A DNA stretch of 64,000 nucleotides. It comes from an uncultured Phycicoccus sp. (lineage in GTDB: Bacteria; Actinomycetota; Actinomycetes; Actinomycetales; Dermatophilaceae). The notes under the pieces were generated by a model, which searched no databases, was not told where the DNA came from, and saw only the letters and a list, made by a program, of their open reading frames with translations. Positions 32,001 through 40,763 of this stretch are shown one piece after another. The translations under genes and the position numbers were made by a program. Where the stretch lies: assembly GCF_947495705.1 (NCBI RefSeq), contig NZ_CANLZR010000002.1:124001-188000 (forward strand), written 5' to 3'. Each line of letters starts with the position of its first letter. The first letter of the stretch is position 1.

Positions 32001-34381
32001 CCGAGCACCTCGCGCTGGACGGTCCCGCCGGTCACCAGCCACACGCTCGCCGTCCCGCCGACGACCGTCGCCTCGGTCAGCGCGGTGTTGCCGCGCAGCC
32101 AGGTGACCACCGGGGACGGCACGCTCTCCGGCCGGACGTAGAGGATCGGCCGCCCGAGCTGGCCGCCCGAGAGGGTGTCGGCGAGCGCGCTCTGCTTGCC
32201 CGACGAGACGAGCACCGAGCCGGCCGGGACGCCGAGGGACTTCGCCCACGACGCGACCCCGACGGCGACGTCGTACCGGGTCTGACCCCCGATCCGCTTG
32301 GCGGACGGCAGCTGGTCGAGGACCTCCGCCGACACCGAGGCGGTGCCACCGGTGACGACGCTGCGGCGGACCGCGAGGTCGCTCAGCACGGTCGCGGTGG
32401 CCTCGGGGATCACGGTCGGTGCCACGAGCAGGATCGGTCGGCGCAACGCGGTGGCGGGCCCGGAGAGGACGAGGCCGTCGGCGATGGAGCTCTGCCGTCC
32501 GCTGGCGACGACGACGTCGGGGGCCGAGCTGCCGGTGACGACGCGGCGAGCCACGTTGGCGGCCACCGAGTACCGGTCCGAGCCACCGACCCGGGAGATC
32601 GTCGTGACCCCCAGGTCGCGCAGCTGGGACTCGACGCCCTGGCTGACCGACGCGGTGCCGCCGACGATCGTCACCGTGCGGACGCCGCGGCGGGACACCT
32701 CGGCCGCGGTCACCGACGGCAGCGACGAGGCGCTGGTGAGCAGGAGCACCGACCCGGTGCGGGCGGCGAGCGGGCCGGCGACGAGCGCGTCCGCCATCGC
32801 CTGGTCGTGCCCGTTGACGAGCACGACGGAGGTGCTGTCGGGCAGCCGCTCGCGGCTCGTCGCGACGGCGACGGCGAAGCGGTCGGCGCCGGCGAGCCGC
32901 GGCGGGCAGTACCCGGGCGGCGCCTTGCTCGTGGTGTTGACGGTCAGCGGCCAGCTCGCGGACAGCGCGGTGTCCCGCTCCCCCGAACCGGTCCCGGCGT
33001 TCAGCTCGACCCGGTAGTCGCCGGGAGGCAGGGGGTCGCCGTTGCCGAGGCGCCCGTCCCAGGCTGCCTCGAACCACGCGGCGGACGAGGTGGTGCCGCG
33101 CAGGGTGTGAACGGACCCGTTCCGGCACACGCTCGAGACGGTGAGCGTCCAGGACAGCGCCTTGCCGGCCTTGGCGCGGACGGTGACCCCGAGCCCCCCG
33201 TAGGAGTACGACTGGCGGCTGATCGACGGGTCGTAGAACATCGCGCCCTGGTAGGACTTCGCGGCCGAGCGGATGTCGGGCAGACGGGCGTACAGCTTGG
33301 GGCCCGGGCACGAGGTGGAGTAGACGTCACGGTGCCCGATGACCGTCGGCATCGTGCCCTGGCCGTCGAGGTAGGTGCTCGCCGACGGGTCGACGTAGCT
33401 GAGGCCGAGCTTCCACGCGATGAGCTTCGCCTGGGCCGTCACGACGGCCTGCGGCGGCGTCGCCGAGGTGAAGTCGCCGAGGACGGAGGTCCCGCTCGTC
33501 TGGCTGTTCACCCCGTACGAGTGCGCGCCGACGACGGCCTTGGTCATACCGCCGTACCGGCCCTCCCACGTGCCGCCGAACCGGTCGACGAGGAAGTTGT
33601 AGCCCATGTCGCCCCAGTTGCGACCGTTGGTGTGGAAGACGTAGATGCCGCGGATGATGCTGGGGACCTGCGCCGCCGTGTAGTCGTTGGACCCGACCGT
33701 GTGGTGCACGACCGCTGCCTTGACCTCGCCATAGTACTGCTTGGCGTGCCGGATGCTCTCGTCCGCGCCCCACTGCGCGCGGGTGTGGATGACGGGCTTG
33801 GTCCCGGCGGCCGCCGCGGCTCCGGCGGCGCTCGCCGCGATGCTCCGGTCGGCCTCGGTCGTCGTGGCGTCGACGACGTCGAGGCGGGCGCTGCGCCCCG
33901 CGTTCTCGGTGTCGCCGGTGACCCGCACCTGGAGGGCGTCGGCCGTGGAGATCCACGGCGCGGTGCCGCCGCGGCTCCCGTCCTCCTCCGCGGTGTCGGG
34001 GTCCGGGCCTTCGTCGATGTGGCTGTCCAGGACCCGCCAGTCGCCCCAGACGCCGTCGCGCTCCTCACGGATCTCGACGGTCGCGTCCTCGGCGACGGAC
34101 CCACGCGGCCAGGTGACACCGACGACGTGCGCGCGCCCGTCGAGCCGGACCTCGCTCGAGCGGGCCTCGTCGCGGAGGGCCGGGGCGACGGACCGCCCGC
34201 TCTCAGGGGCGAGCGCCGCCTCGGTCGGCACCGGGTCGAGCTCGTAGGAGCGCAGCGCGGTGGGCACGGGCGCGGGCTCGGCCACGGCCACGGTCGGGCC
34301 CGTGAGGGCGACGGGAAGAGCCGTCGCCAGAACGAGGGCGACGAGCACGGACAGGGAACGCCGAAGGGCGACAGAGGTCAT
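31997..34381 (-). CDS. N-acetylmuramoyl-L-alanine amidase (PGRP/Amidase_2) with three CWB2 repeats
   Basis: The 794-residue protein has a signal peptide (LRRSLSVLVALVLATALPVA) and an Amidase_2/PGRP domain at about 190-400. Zinc ligands are visible: the His pair in AAVVHHTVGSND, His in VIGHRDVYSTSCPG, and the Cys of the same motif. NWGDMGYNFLVDRFG is typical of the family. A FlgD-like Ig domain (about 420-500, WDGRLGNGDPLPPGDYRV) follows, then three CWB2 repeats. It should cleave the stem peptide from MurNAc while tethered to an anionic polymer. It is the first gene of the amidase-SpoIID operon. The promoter in the 116-bp gap upstream was not identified with confidence. Confidence 0.92.
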   Translation of the reverse strand: MTSVALRRSLSVLVALVLATALPVALTGPTVAVAEPAPVPTALRSYELDPVPTEAALAPESGRSVAPALRDEARSSEVRLDGRAHVVGVTWPRGSVAEDATVEIREERDGVWGDWRVLDSHIDEGPDPDTAEEDGSRGGTAPWISTADALQVRVTGDTENAGRSARLDVVDATTTEADRSIAASAAGAAAAAGTKPVIHTRAQWGADESIRHAKQYYGEVKAAVVHHTVGSNDYTAAQVPSIIRGIYVFHTNGRNWGDMGYNFLVDRFGGTWEGRYGGMTKAVVGAHSYGVNSQTSGTSVLGDFTSATPPQAVVTAQAKLIAWKLGLSYVDPSASTYLDGQGTMPTVIGHRDVYSTSCPGPKLYARLPDIRSAAKSYQGAMFYDPSISRQSYSYGGLGVTVRAKAGKALSWTLTVSSVCRNGSVHTLRGTTSSAAWFEAAWDGRLGNGDPLPPGDYRVELNAGTGSGERDTALSASWPLTVNTTSKAPPGYCPPRLAGADRFAVAVATSRERLPDSTSVVLVNGHDQAMADALVAGPLAARTGSVLLLTSASSLPSVTAAEVSRRGVRTVTIVGGTASVSQGVESQLRDLGVTTISRVGGSDRYSVAANVARRVVTGSSAPDVVVASGRQSSIADGLVLSGPATALRRPILLVAPTVIPEATATVLSDLAVRRSVVTGGTASVSAEVLDQLPSAKRIGGQTRYDVAVGVASWAKSLGVPAGSVLVSSGKQSALADTLSGGQLGRPILYVRPESVPSPVVTWLRGNTALTEATVVGGTASVWLVTGGTVQREVLG

Positions 34382-34462
34382 GGTGGGTCCAGGTGCAGGG
34401 GGGGTTGGACGCCAACAGGGTGCCACACATACCACGGGGGGACACTGCAGTCACAGGAGTTG

Positions 34463-34476
34463 CAGCCGACCGGCTG
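34463..34476 (-). terminator. Short hairpin after the CWB2-CnaB gene
   Basis: CAGCCG and CGGCTG are separated by two bases. It lies 20-35 nt past the stop at 34498 and ahead of the amidase gene. The stem is weak, so this is only a candidate. Confidence 0.3.
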
Positions 34477-34497
34477 AGGATCCGCTCAGACACGGAC

Positions 34498-36444
34498 TCA
34501 GGGGGCGCGCTGCAGCGTCACGTCCAGGGCGGTCGACCGGGCCTCCCGAACCTGCACGCCGTCGATGCACCTCGAGGCGAAGCCGGTGGCGGACACGCAG
34601 ACCCGGTGCGGCTGCTCACCGCGGACGTCGCCGATCTGGTAGCCGCCGTCGGACGAGGTCACCCCGTCGGCGACGATCCCGTCGCCGGGTACCACCTCGT
34701 TGAGGACGGTGACCCGGGCACCGACCACGGCGTTGCCGGCCGGGTCCTCGACGTGTCCCTCGACGATCCCCGAGGCGGTGACCGTGATCCTGCGTGCCAC
34801 GTCACCGGGGTCCCCCGAGGCGACGGTGACCGTCGGCGCCAGGCTCGCTCCGGGGCCCTCGCAGTCGGTGAAGTCGTCGTAGCCGTACGGGCCGGCCAGG
34901 CCGCTGGTCGTGTCGTAGGTGTCGTAGCAGACCCGGTAGGTGCCCGGGTACAGCCCGACGAAGCGCGCGTAGCCGGTGGAGCCGGTCCGCTGGTCGACGC
35001 GGGCCGAGCCGGGCCCGTACAGGTACACGTTGACCTTGTTCAGCCCGGTCCCCGCGCTGTCGGTGATCCGGAGCTTCGTGGCGCCCAGCCCCTTGAGGCG
35101 GGCGTCGACCCCGGCCCGCACCGAGCCGGCGGTCACCGTCACGGGGGTCGCGAGCGCCGGGTCCCGCACGTCGTTCCAGCACTCGTCGCCGTACCCCGAG
35201 GCGGCGAGCGTGCCTCCCGTGGCGCTGCGCCCGTCGAAGCAGACGACGATGTCGTCGCCCGGGGGCACGCCGAAGAAGCGGTAGTTGCCGTTGGCGTCGG
35301 TCGCCGTCGCGAACGCCGGCCCACCCGCCAGCGACGGACCGGACAGGGTCACCGCCACCCCGGCCAGCGGGCCGCCCGCTCCCCCGTCCTGGGTGACCCG
35401 GCCGCGGATCGACGGCGGGGGGTCGTCGGTGATGAAGGCGTCGAGCGCGGCCTGCACGTTCGTCGAGACGGACGCGGACCCCCCGAGGATGACGATCCGC
35501 CGGGGCCGGAGCCGCTCCAGCTCGGTCGCGACCGAGGCCGGCACCGCGTCCTTGCGGACGAGCAGGACCGGGCCGCTGTTGGTCGCCCCCACCGGGCCCC
35601 CGGACAGGGCGTCGGGGAAGTTCAGGCCGGTCGCGACGTAGACGACCTCGAGCCCGGCGGCGAAGACCGACCGGCTGATCGCGGCCGATGCCGCGTAGCG
35701 GTCGGTGCCCGAGACGCGGTGGACCGGCCCGTCGGTGTACTCCGCCAGGTCCTCGGCGACGTCGGCCGACACCGACGCCGACCCACCGAGGACGACGATG
35801 CGGTCCGGGGAGAGCCGTGCCAGCTCGAATGCCACCGACGGGGGCACCGAGCCGCGCCGAACGAGCAGCACCGGCCCGCCCTCCAGCGCGGCGACCGGGC
35901 CGCCGGAGAGCGCGTCGGGGAACTTCTCGCCCGTCGCGACGTAGGCGACGGGGACGCCGGTCCCGAAGGTGGACGCGCTGATCCGCGCGGAGGCGTCGTA
36001 CCTGTCCGCGCCCGAGATGCGCGTGACGGTGCCGCTGGTGTAGCTGCGCAGGGCCTGCTGGACCTCGGCCGACACCGACGCCGACCCACCGAGGACGACG
36101 ATGCGGCCCGGGGTGAGCCGGGTCAGCTCGGCCGCCACCGACGACGGCACCGATCGGGGCCGGACGAGCAGCACGGGGCCGCCGTTGTACCCGCCGACGG
36201 GGCCGCCGGAGAGGGCGTCGGGGAACTTCTCGCCCGTCGCGACGTACGCGACCGGGACACCCGGACCGAAGGTTGACGCGCTGATCCGTGCGGAGGCCTC
36301 GTACCGGTCCGCGCCCGAGATGCGGTGGACCCCGGGTGCGGACGTGGGCGGGCCGACGGCTCCGGTGGCCACCCCCGCCGAGCCCAGCAGCCCGGCGGCG
36401 ACCACCGCCACGACCGCACGCGTCCTCATGCCGACCGGTGCCAC
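34498..36444 (-). CDS. Secreted protein with three CWB2 repeats and CnaB-like domains
   Basis: The 648-residue protein has a signal peptide (VVAVVAAGLLGSAGVATGA). Three very regular CWB2 repeats (about 37-340) each begin with RISGADRY or RVSGTDRY and contain YVATGEKFPDALSGGPV and IVVLGGSASVSA. At least three carboxypeptidase-regulatory/CnaB-like beta domains follow (about 350-648: ATATDANGNYRFFGVPPGDD, TGYARFVGLYPGTYRVCYD, DGGYQIGDVRGEQPHRVCV). There is no enzyme domain, so it may be a structural or adhesive wall protein. The GTG at 36444 is favoured because GGAGGAG sits six bases upstream. An ATG at 36429 is the alternative. Repeats 1 and 2 are nearly identical in DNA. Confidence 0.88.
   Translation of the reverse strand: MAPVGMRTRAVVAVVAAGLLGSAGVATGAVGPPTSAPGVHRISGADRYEASARISASTFGPGVPVAYVATGEKFPDALSGGPVGGYNGGPVLLVRPRSVPSSVAAELTRLTPGRIVVLGGSASVSAEVQQALRSYTSGTVTRISGADRYDASARISASTFGTGVPVAYVATGEKFPDALSGGPVAALEGGPVLLVRRGSVPPSVAFELARLSPDRIVVLGGSASVSADVAEDLAEYTDGPVHRVSGTDRYAASAAISRSVFAAGLEVVYVATGLNFPDALSGGPVGATNSGPVLLVRKDAVPASVATELERLRPRRIVILGGSASVSTNVQAALDAFITDDPPPSIRGRVTQDGGAGGPLAGVAVTLSGPSLAGGPAFATATDANGNYRFFGVPPGDDIVVCFDGRSATGGTLAASGYGDECWNDVRDPALATPVTVTAGSVRAGVDARLKGLGATKLRITDSAGTGLNKVNVYLYGPGSARVDQRTGSTGYARFVGLYPGTYRVCYDTYDTTSGLAGPYGYDDFTDCEGPGASLAPTVTVASGDPGDVARRITVTASGIVEGHVEDPAGNAVVGARVTVLNEVVPGDGIVADGVTSSDGGYQIGDVRGEQPHRVCVSATGFASRCIDGVQVREARSTALDVTLQRAP
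35888..36300 (-). repeat. 303-bp-period duplication inside the CWB2 gene
   Basis: The block around AACTTCTCGCCCGTCGCGAC occurs at 35921 and again at 36224, exactly 303 bp (101 codons) apart, with nearly identical flanks. The third repeat (near 35620) is more diverged. This suggests recent duplication or gene conversion of one CWB2 unit. Confidence 0.8.
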
Positions 36445-36451
36445 GTGGCAC
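36438..36451. promoter_or_regulatory. 14-bp palindrome over the start codon of the CWB2-CnaB gene
   Basis: GTGCCACGTGGCAC is a perfect palindrome. Its centre is the GTG start at 36444 and its edge touches the ribosome site. It could be an operator or an RNA hairpin that masks the start. Confidence 0.4.
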
Positions 36452-36633
36452 TCCTCCCGTGCAGCCCGCGCGGCGCCCTGCACGCCACCCGTGGTGGCGC
36501 GAACATACGCTGATCTGGGACTTCGCCGGTCCGGAACGGAGAAACCCGGCCCCCGTAAGGAGTGGCTGGTGACCACGTGCCTCGGCGGCAGCGGTGTGCC
36601 GGGGGCACGGGCCGGGCCCGGTGCAGGCGCTAC

Positions 36634-36639
36634 TAGAGT
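36634..36639 (+). promoter_or_regulatory. -10 hexamer, leaderless start of scoA
   Basis: TAGAGT lies seven bases before the ATG at 36647, and there is no ribosome site. Confidence 0.55.
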
Positions 36640-36646
36640 GCCCGGC

Positions 36647-37426
36647 ATGGACAAAGTCGTCGCCACCCCCTCCGAGGCCGTGGCCGGGATCGCCGACGGG
36701 GCCACCCTGGCCGTCGGCGGGTTCGGGCTCTGCGGGATCCCCTCGGTCCTCATCGCCGAGCTCCACCGGGCCGGGACCACCGACCTCGAGGTCGTCTCCA
36801 ACAACTGCGGGGTCGACGACTGGGGCCTCGGCATCCTCCTCGGGGCGCACCGGATCCGCCGGATCATCGCCTCGTACGTCGGGGAGAACAAGGAGTTCGC
36901 CCGGCAGTACCTCGAGGGCGAGCTCGAGGTCGAGCTGACGCCCCAGGGCACCCTCGCCGAGCGCCTGCGGGCCGGCGGCGCCGGCATCCCGGCGTTCTTC
37001 ACCCCCACCGGTGTCGGCTCCCAGGTGGCCGACGGCGGCCTGCCGTGGAAGTACGACGCCGACGGCGGCGTCCAGGTGGCCTCGCCCGCCAAGGAGGTGC
37101 GGGTCTTCGAGCGGGACGGCGAGGACCGCGAGTACGTCCTCGAGCACGCCATCGTCGCCGACTTCGGGCTCGTGCGCGCCTGGAAGGGCGACCGGCACGG
37201 CAACCTCGTCTTCAACAAGTCGAGCCGCAACTTCAACCCGCTGTGCGCGATGTCCGGCCGGGTGACCGTCGCAGAGGTCGAGCAGCTCGTCGAGCCCGGC
37301 GAGCTCGACCCGGACGAGGTCCACCTGCCCGGCATCTACGTCCAGCGGGTCCTGCCGCTCACCCCCGAGCAGGTCGCCGACAAGCGCATCGAGAAGCGCA
37401 CCGTCACCCCGAGCACGGAGGTCTGA
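36647..37426 (+). CDS. scoA: 3-oxoacid CoA-transferase subunit A
   Basis: This 259-residue alpha subunit of the succinyl-CoA:3-ketoacid CoA-transferase family opens with [21 protein letters not shown], the G-rich CoA-site loop, and continues with [35 protein letters not shown] and [13 protein letters not shown]. With subunit B it moves CoA between succinyl-CoA and acetoacetate or a similar acid, in ketone-body or branched-chain use. The ATG at 36647 follows TAGAGT by seven bases. Earlier in-frame codons belong to the shadow of the opposite gene. Subunit B starts one base after its stop. Confidence 0.93.
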   Translation: MDKVVATPSEAVAGIADGATLAVGGFGLCGIPSVLIAELHRAGTTDLEVVSNNCGVDDWGLGILLGAHRIRRIIASYVGENKEFARQYLEGELEVELTPQGTLAERLRAGGAGIPAFFTPTGVGSQVADGGLPWKYDADGGVQVASPAKEVRVFERDGEDREYVLEHAIVADFGLVRAWKGDRHGNLVFNKSSRNFNPLCAMSGRVTVAEVEQLVEPGELDPDEVHLPGIYVQRVLPLTPEQVADKRIEKRTVTPSTEV

Positions 37427-37427
37427 G

Positions 37428-38087
37428 ATGCCCCTGACCCGCGAGCAGATGGCCGCCCGCGCCGCAACCGAGCTCGAGGACGGCGCCTACGTCAACCTCG
37501 GCATCGGCCTGCCGACCCTCGTGCCCAACTACGTGCCCGACGACGTCGAGATCGTCCTCCAGTCCGAGAACGGCATCCTCGGCGTCGGCGCCTACCCCAC
37601 CGAGGACGCCGTCGACCCCGACCTCATCAACGCCGGCAAGGAGACCGTCACCGTCCGTCGCGGCGCCTCGTACTTCGACTCCGCCACGTCATTCGGGATG
37701 ATCCGCGGCGGCAAGGTAGACGCCGCGATCCTCGGCGCCATGCAGGTGTCGGCCACCGGCGACATCGCGAACTGGATGATCCCCGGCAAGATGGTCAAGG
37801 GGATGGGCGGCGCGATGGACCTCGTCCACGGCGCGAAGAAGGTCGTCGTGCTCATGGAGCACGTCGCCAAGGACGGCTCGCACAAGATCGTCCAGGAGTG
37901 CTCGCTGCCGCTCACCGGCAAGAAGGTCGTCCAGCGGATCATCACCGACCTCGCCGTCATCGACGTCACCGCCGACGGCCTCGTCCTGCGCGAGCTCGCC
38001 CCCGACGTCACCGAGGAGCAGGTCCGCGAGGCCACCGGCGCCCCGCTGACCGTCGCGCTCGACGGGCCGGCCGAGGTCTCCCCCTGA
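37428..38087 (+). CDS. scoB: 3-oxoacid CoA-transferase subunit B
   Basis: This 219-residue beta subunit contains the catalytic glutamate in [10 protein letters not shown] (Glu47), which forms the enzyme-CoA thioester. [20 protein letters not shown] and [28 protein letters not shown] are standard for the family. It is full length and follows scoA at once. The end of the gene overlaps the start of a glycosyltransferase by four bases (CTGA), so a metabolic operon runs straight into the polysaccharide locus. Confidence 0.94.
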   Translation: MPLTREQMAARAATELEDGAYVNLGIGLPTLVPNYVPDDVEIVLQSENGILGVGAYPTEDAVDPDLINAGKETVTVRRGASYFDSATSFGMIRGGKVDAAILGAMQVSATGDIANWMIPGKMVKGMGGAMDLVHGAKKVVVLMEHVAKDGSHKIVQECSLPLTGKKVVQRIITDLAVIDVTADGLVLRELAPDVTEEQVREATGAPLTVALDGPAEVSP

Positions 38088-39022
38088 GCCCGGCGAGCCC
38101 CCTCGTCGTCGTCGGGGTCGCCACCCGGCTGCGACCCGACGGCCTGCGGCGGCTCGGCGCCAGCCTGGCCGCGCAGACCGGCCTCGACGACGTGCGCCCG
38201 GCGCTCGTCGTCGTCGACAACGACCCGGACGGCAGCTCGCGGGCGGTCGCGGCCGAGCTGCGCGAGACGCTCCCCTGGCCGGTCACCTACGAGGTCGAGC
38301 CGGACCCCGGCATCCCGGCCGCCCGGCGTCGCACGGTCGCCCTCGCCCTCGAGGCCGGGGCCGACGCCCTCGTCTTCGTCGACGACGACGAGGAGGCCCC
38401 GCCGGGGTGGCTGGCGGCCCTCGTCGGCCACTGGCAGGCCTCCGGGGCCGACGCCGTCACCGGCCCGGCGCGGCGCCGGCTCCCCGCGGACGCTCCCGGG
38501 TGGGCCCGCACGAGCGACCTGTTCGACCCCACCGGGCGGCATCGCACCGGCGAGCGGATGACGAAGGCCTACACGAACAACGCCCTGGTCTCCCGCGCCG
38601 TCCTCGAGCGGCTCGACGTGCCCTTCGACGACGCCTTCCGGCACACCGGGTCCAGCGACCTGCACTTCTTCCTGCGGGCCGTCCGCGAGGGCTTCGACGT
38701 GCAGTGGTGCGAGGAGGCCGTCGTCGAGGAGCACATCGGCGCCGCCCGGCTCGACTGGGGCTGGTACGTGCGCCGCGCGTACCGCTCGGGGGCCGGCGAC
38801 ACCGTGGCGAGGCGGCTGCTCGACCCGGGCCCGCGCACGGTTCTGGAGGTGCTCGCCCGCGCGCTCGCGCGGACCGGGCACGGTGTCGTGCTCGCGCCGC
38901 TCAGCCTCGTGCGCCCGGAGCTGCGGTCGCTCGCGGTCCGTCGCCTCGCCTCCGGGGCCGGCACCCTGGCCGGGCTGTTCGGGCACAACTACGAGGAGTA
39001 CCGCCGGGCCGACTCGGTCTGA
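38084..39022 (+). CDS. GT2 glycosyltransferase, probable CTG start
   Basis: The 312-residue GT-A protein opens with [22 protein letters not shown], then [26 protein letters not shown] and the metal-binding [29 protein letters not shown] and [15 protein letters not shown] fit the acceptor side. The first beta strand lies upstream of every ATG, GTG or TTG in frame except an ATG at 37898 that would add 62 Arg/His-rich residues. A CTG at 38084 overlaps the scoB stop as CTGA, with AGGT eight bases before it. It probably builds the locus polymer. It converges with the ABC ATPase gene, 10 bp between the stops. Confidence 0.83.
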   Translation: MSPASPLVVVGVATRLRPDGLRRLGASLAAQTGLDDVRPALVVVDNDPDGSSRAVAAELRETLPWPVTYEVEPDPGIPAARRRTVALALEAGADALVFVDDDEEAPPGWLAALVGHWQASGADAVTGPARRRLPADAPGWARTSDLFDPTGRHRTGERMTKAYTNNALVSRAVLERLDVPFDDAFRHTGSSDLHFFLRAVREGFDVQWCEEAVVEEHIGAARLDWGWYVRRAYRSGAGDTVARRLLDPGPRTVLEVLARALARTGHGVVLAPLSLVRPELRSLAVRRLASGAGTLAGLFGHNYEEYRRADSV

Positions 39023-39032
39023 CCGGGAGCGC

Positions 39033-40763
39033 TCAGAACATCCCGTCGAGCGTCTCGCCCTCGGAGTCCTCGGACCCCTCGACGTAGTCGGCGAGCTGCT
39101 GGCGCAGGTCGGGCGAGATGCTGCCCGCGCCGCCGAAGATCACGAGATGCGCCGGCCGCAGGCGGCGGAGCTCCTCGTCGACACTGCGCGGCACCTCGTC
39201 CCGCTCGACGAGCAGCAGCGGCGCCCCGGCGATGCCCGCGATGACCGCGCCCGTCACGACGTCCCCGATCGCCTTGGCGATGTAGACGACGTCGACCTCG
39301 GTGCGCTCCCCCGTGGCCGACACCTCAGCCGACGCCTCCGCCGGCGAGGGGCTGAGCACCCGCTGCACCGCGCCGTCGGTGAGCGGGCGCACCGCGCGCA
39401 CGACCGACTCCGGGACCGCGTCGGCGTCGCCGAGCACCCGGACGGTGTGCGGCGCGATGGTGTCGATCGCGTCGAGGACGTCGCCCGGGACGCCGTCCTC
39501 GCCGGTGAGGAGGACGACCCCGTCGTCGCGGACGGCCTCGAGCGCCGCCACGAGGACGGCCGTCTCGTCGCCGTGCGGCGCGAGGTGCACGGGGGTGCCG
39601 AGCGGCACGCCGCCGGCCAGGGCCGCGACGGTCCCGCACGGGCCGTCGCCGCTGACCCGGCGGACGGTGAACCCCGCGTCGGTGAGGGACTGCTCGACGG
39701 CCGGGAGCACCGCCGTCTCGTCCCCGACGAGGACGATCTCGGCCGGCGAGAGGCGGCGCAGCTCGGTGAGCGTCGGGGGCGGCACGGTCCGGGACCGCAC
39801 GAGCAGGACGGGCGCGGCGGAGCGCACCGCCTCGGGCACCGTCGCGAGGGCGACGGAGAGGTCCTGGCCGGCGGCGAGGAAGACCCGGTCAGTGCCCGCC
39901 TCGAACGCCTTCGACGAGGTGAGCGCCGAGGTCGTGTACCGGTCCCGCGAGAACCACCGCTCGACCCCCGGGACATCCGGCTCCGGCGCGTCGGTGGGCG
40001 ACCACCTGCTGCCGCGGCCGGCCGCCTCGTACGCGTCGACGACCTCGTCGACGGGACCGTCGGCGACGAGCACACCGCCGTCGAGCCAGATCGCTCGGTC
40101 GCACATGTCCCGGACGGTGTTCGCCGAGTGCGACACGAGGAACACGGTGCTGGCCCGGCCCCGCAGCTCGGTGATGCGCTCGTGGCTGCGGGCGCGGAAG
40201 TGGGCGTCCCCCGTGGCGAGGGCCTCGTCGATGATGAGGACCCCCGGCGAGGTGGCGGTCGAGATCGCGAACCGCAGCTTGGCGGCCATCCCGGAGGAGT
40301 ACGTCGACATCGGGAGGTGGATGAAGTCGCCGAGCTCGGAGAACTCGACGATCTCGTCGAAGACCGCGTCGACCTGGGACCTGCTCATCCCGAGGGCCTG
40401 GGCGCCGATGTAGATGTTCTTGGCCCCCGACAGCGACTTCTCGAGCACGGCGTTGACCCCGAGCAGCGCCGGCGACCCGTCGGCCCACACCTCGCCGGAC
40501 GTCGGGGGGATGAGCCCCGCGATGGCCCGCAGCAGCGTCGACTTGCCCGAGCCGTTGCGCCCGATGATGCCGATGGACTCCCCGTGGTACGCGACGAACG
40601 ACACGTCCTTGACGGCGTGCACGGTGCGCGGCGCCCGCCCGTCGCCGCGCAGGAGGCCCCGCAGCCCGCCGGAGCCGCCGGTGCGGGCGCGCGAGCCGAA
40701 GACCCGGTAGACGATGTCGAGGTGCGAGACGACGACCGACGGAGTGCGCTCAGCCGCGGCCAT
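39033..40763 (-). CDS. Polysaccharide-export ABC ATPase fused to three CWB2-like repeats
   Basis: Of 576 residues, 1-255 form a complete Wzt/TagH-type ABC ATPase: Walker A IIGRNGSGKST, signature STYSSGMAAKL, Walker B LIIDEALATGD and switch His212 in VSHSA. It should energise export of a lipid-linked glycan with the permease. In Wzt and TagH the C-terminal domain differs and in some systems reads the polymer. Here residues about 267-365, 366-465 and 466-561 each resemble a CWB2 repeat: RWFSRDRYTTSALTSSKAF, then LLVRSRTVPPPTLTELRRL, AEIVLVGDETAV and finally LVIFGGAGSISPDLRQQLADY. The repeats are more diverged than in the secreted proteins and the PDAL motif is largely lost. No signal peptide is present. 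It overlaps the permease by 14 bp. Confidence 0.88.
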   Translation of the reverse strand: MAAAERTPSVVVSHLDIVYRVFGSRARTGGSGGLRGLLRGDGRAPRTVHAVKDVSFVAYHGESIGIIGRNGSGKSTLLRAIAGLIPPTSGEVWADGSPALLGVNAVLEKSLSGAKNIYIGAQALGMSRSQVDAVFDEIVEFSELGDFIHLPMSTYSSGMAAKLRFAISTATSPGVLIIDEALATGDAHFRARSHERITELRGRASTVFLVSHSANTVRDMCDRAIWLDGGVLVADGPVDEVVDAYEAAGRGSRWSPTDAPEPDVPGVERWFSRDRYTTSALTSSKAFEAGTDRVFLAAGQDLSVALATVPEAVRSAAPVLLVRSRTVPPPTLTELRRLSPAEIVLVGDETAVLPAVEQSLTDAGFTVRRVSGDGPCGTVAALAGGVPLGTPVHLAPHGDETAVLVAALEAVRDDGVVLLTGEDGVPGDVLDAIDTIAPHTVRVLGDADAVPESVVRAVRPLTDGAVQRVLSPSPAEASAEVSATGERTEVDVVYIAKAIGDVVTGAVIAGIAGAPLLLVERDEVPRSVDEELRRLRPAHLVIFGGAGSISPDLRQQLADYVEGSEDSEGETLDGMF

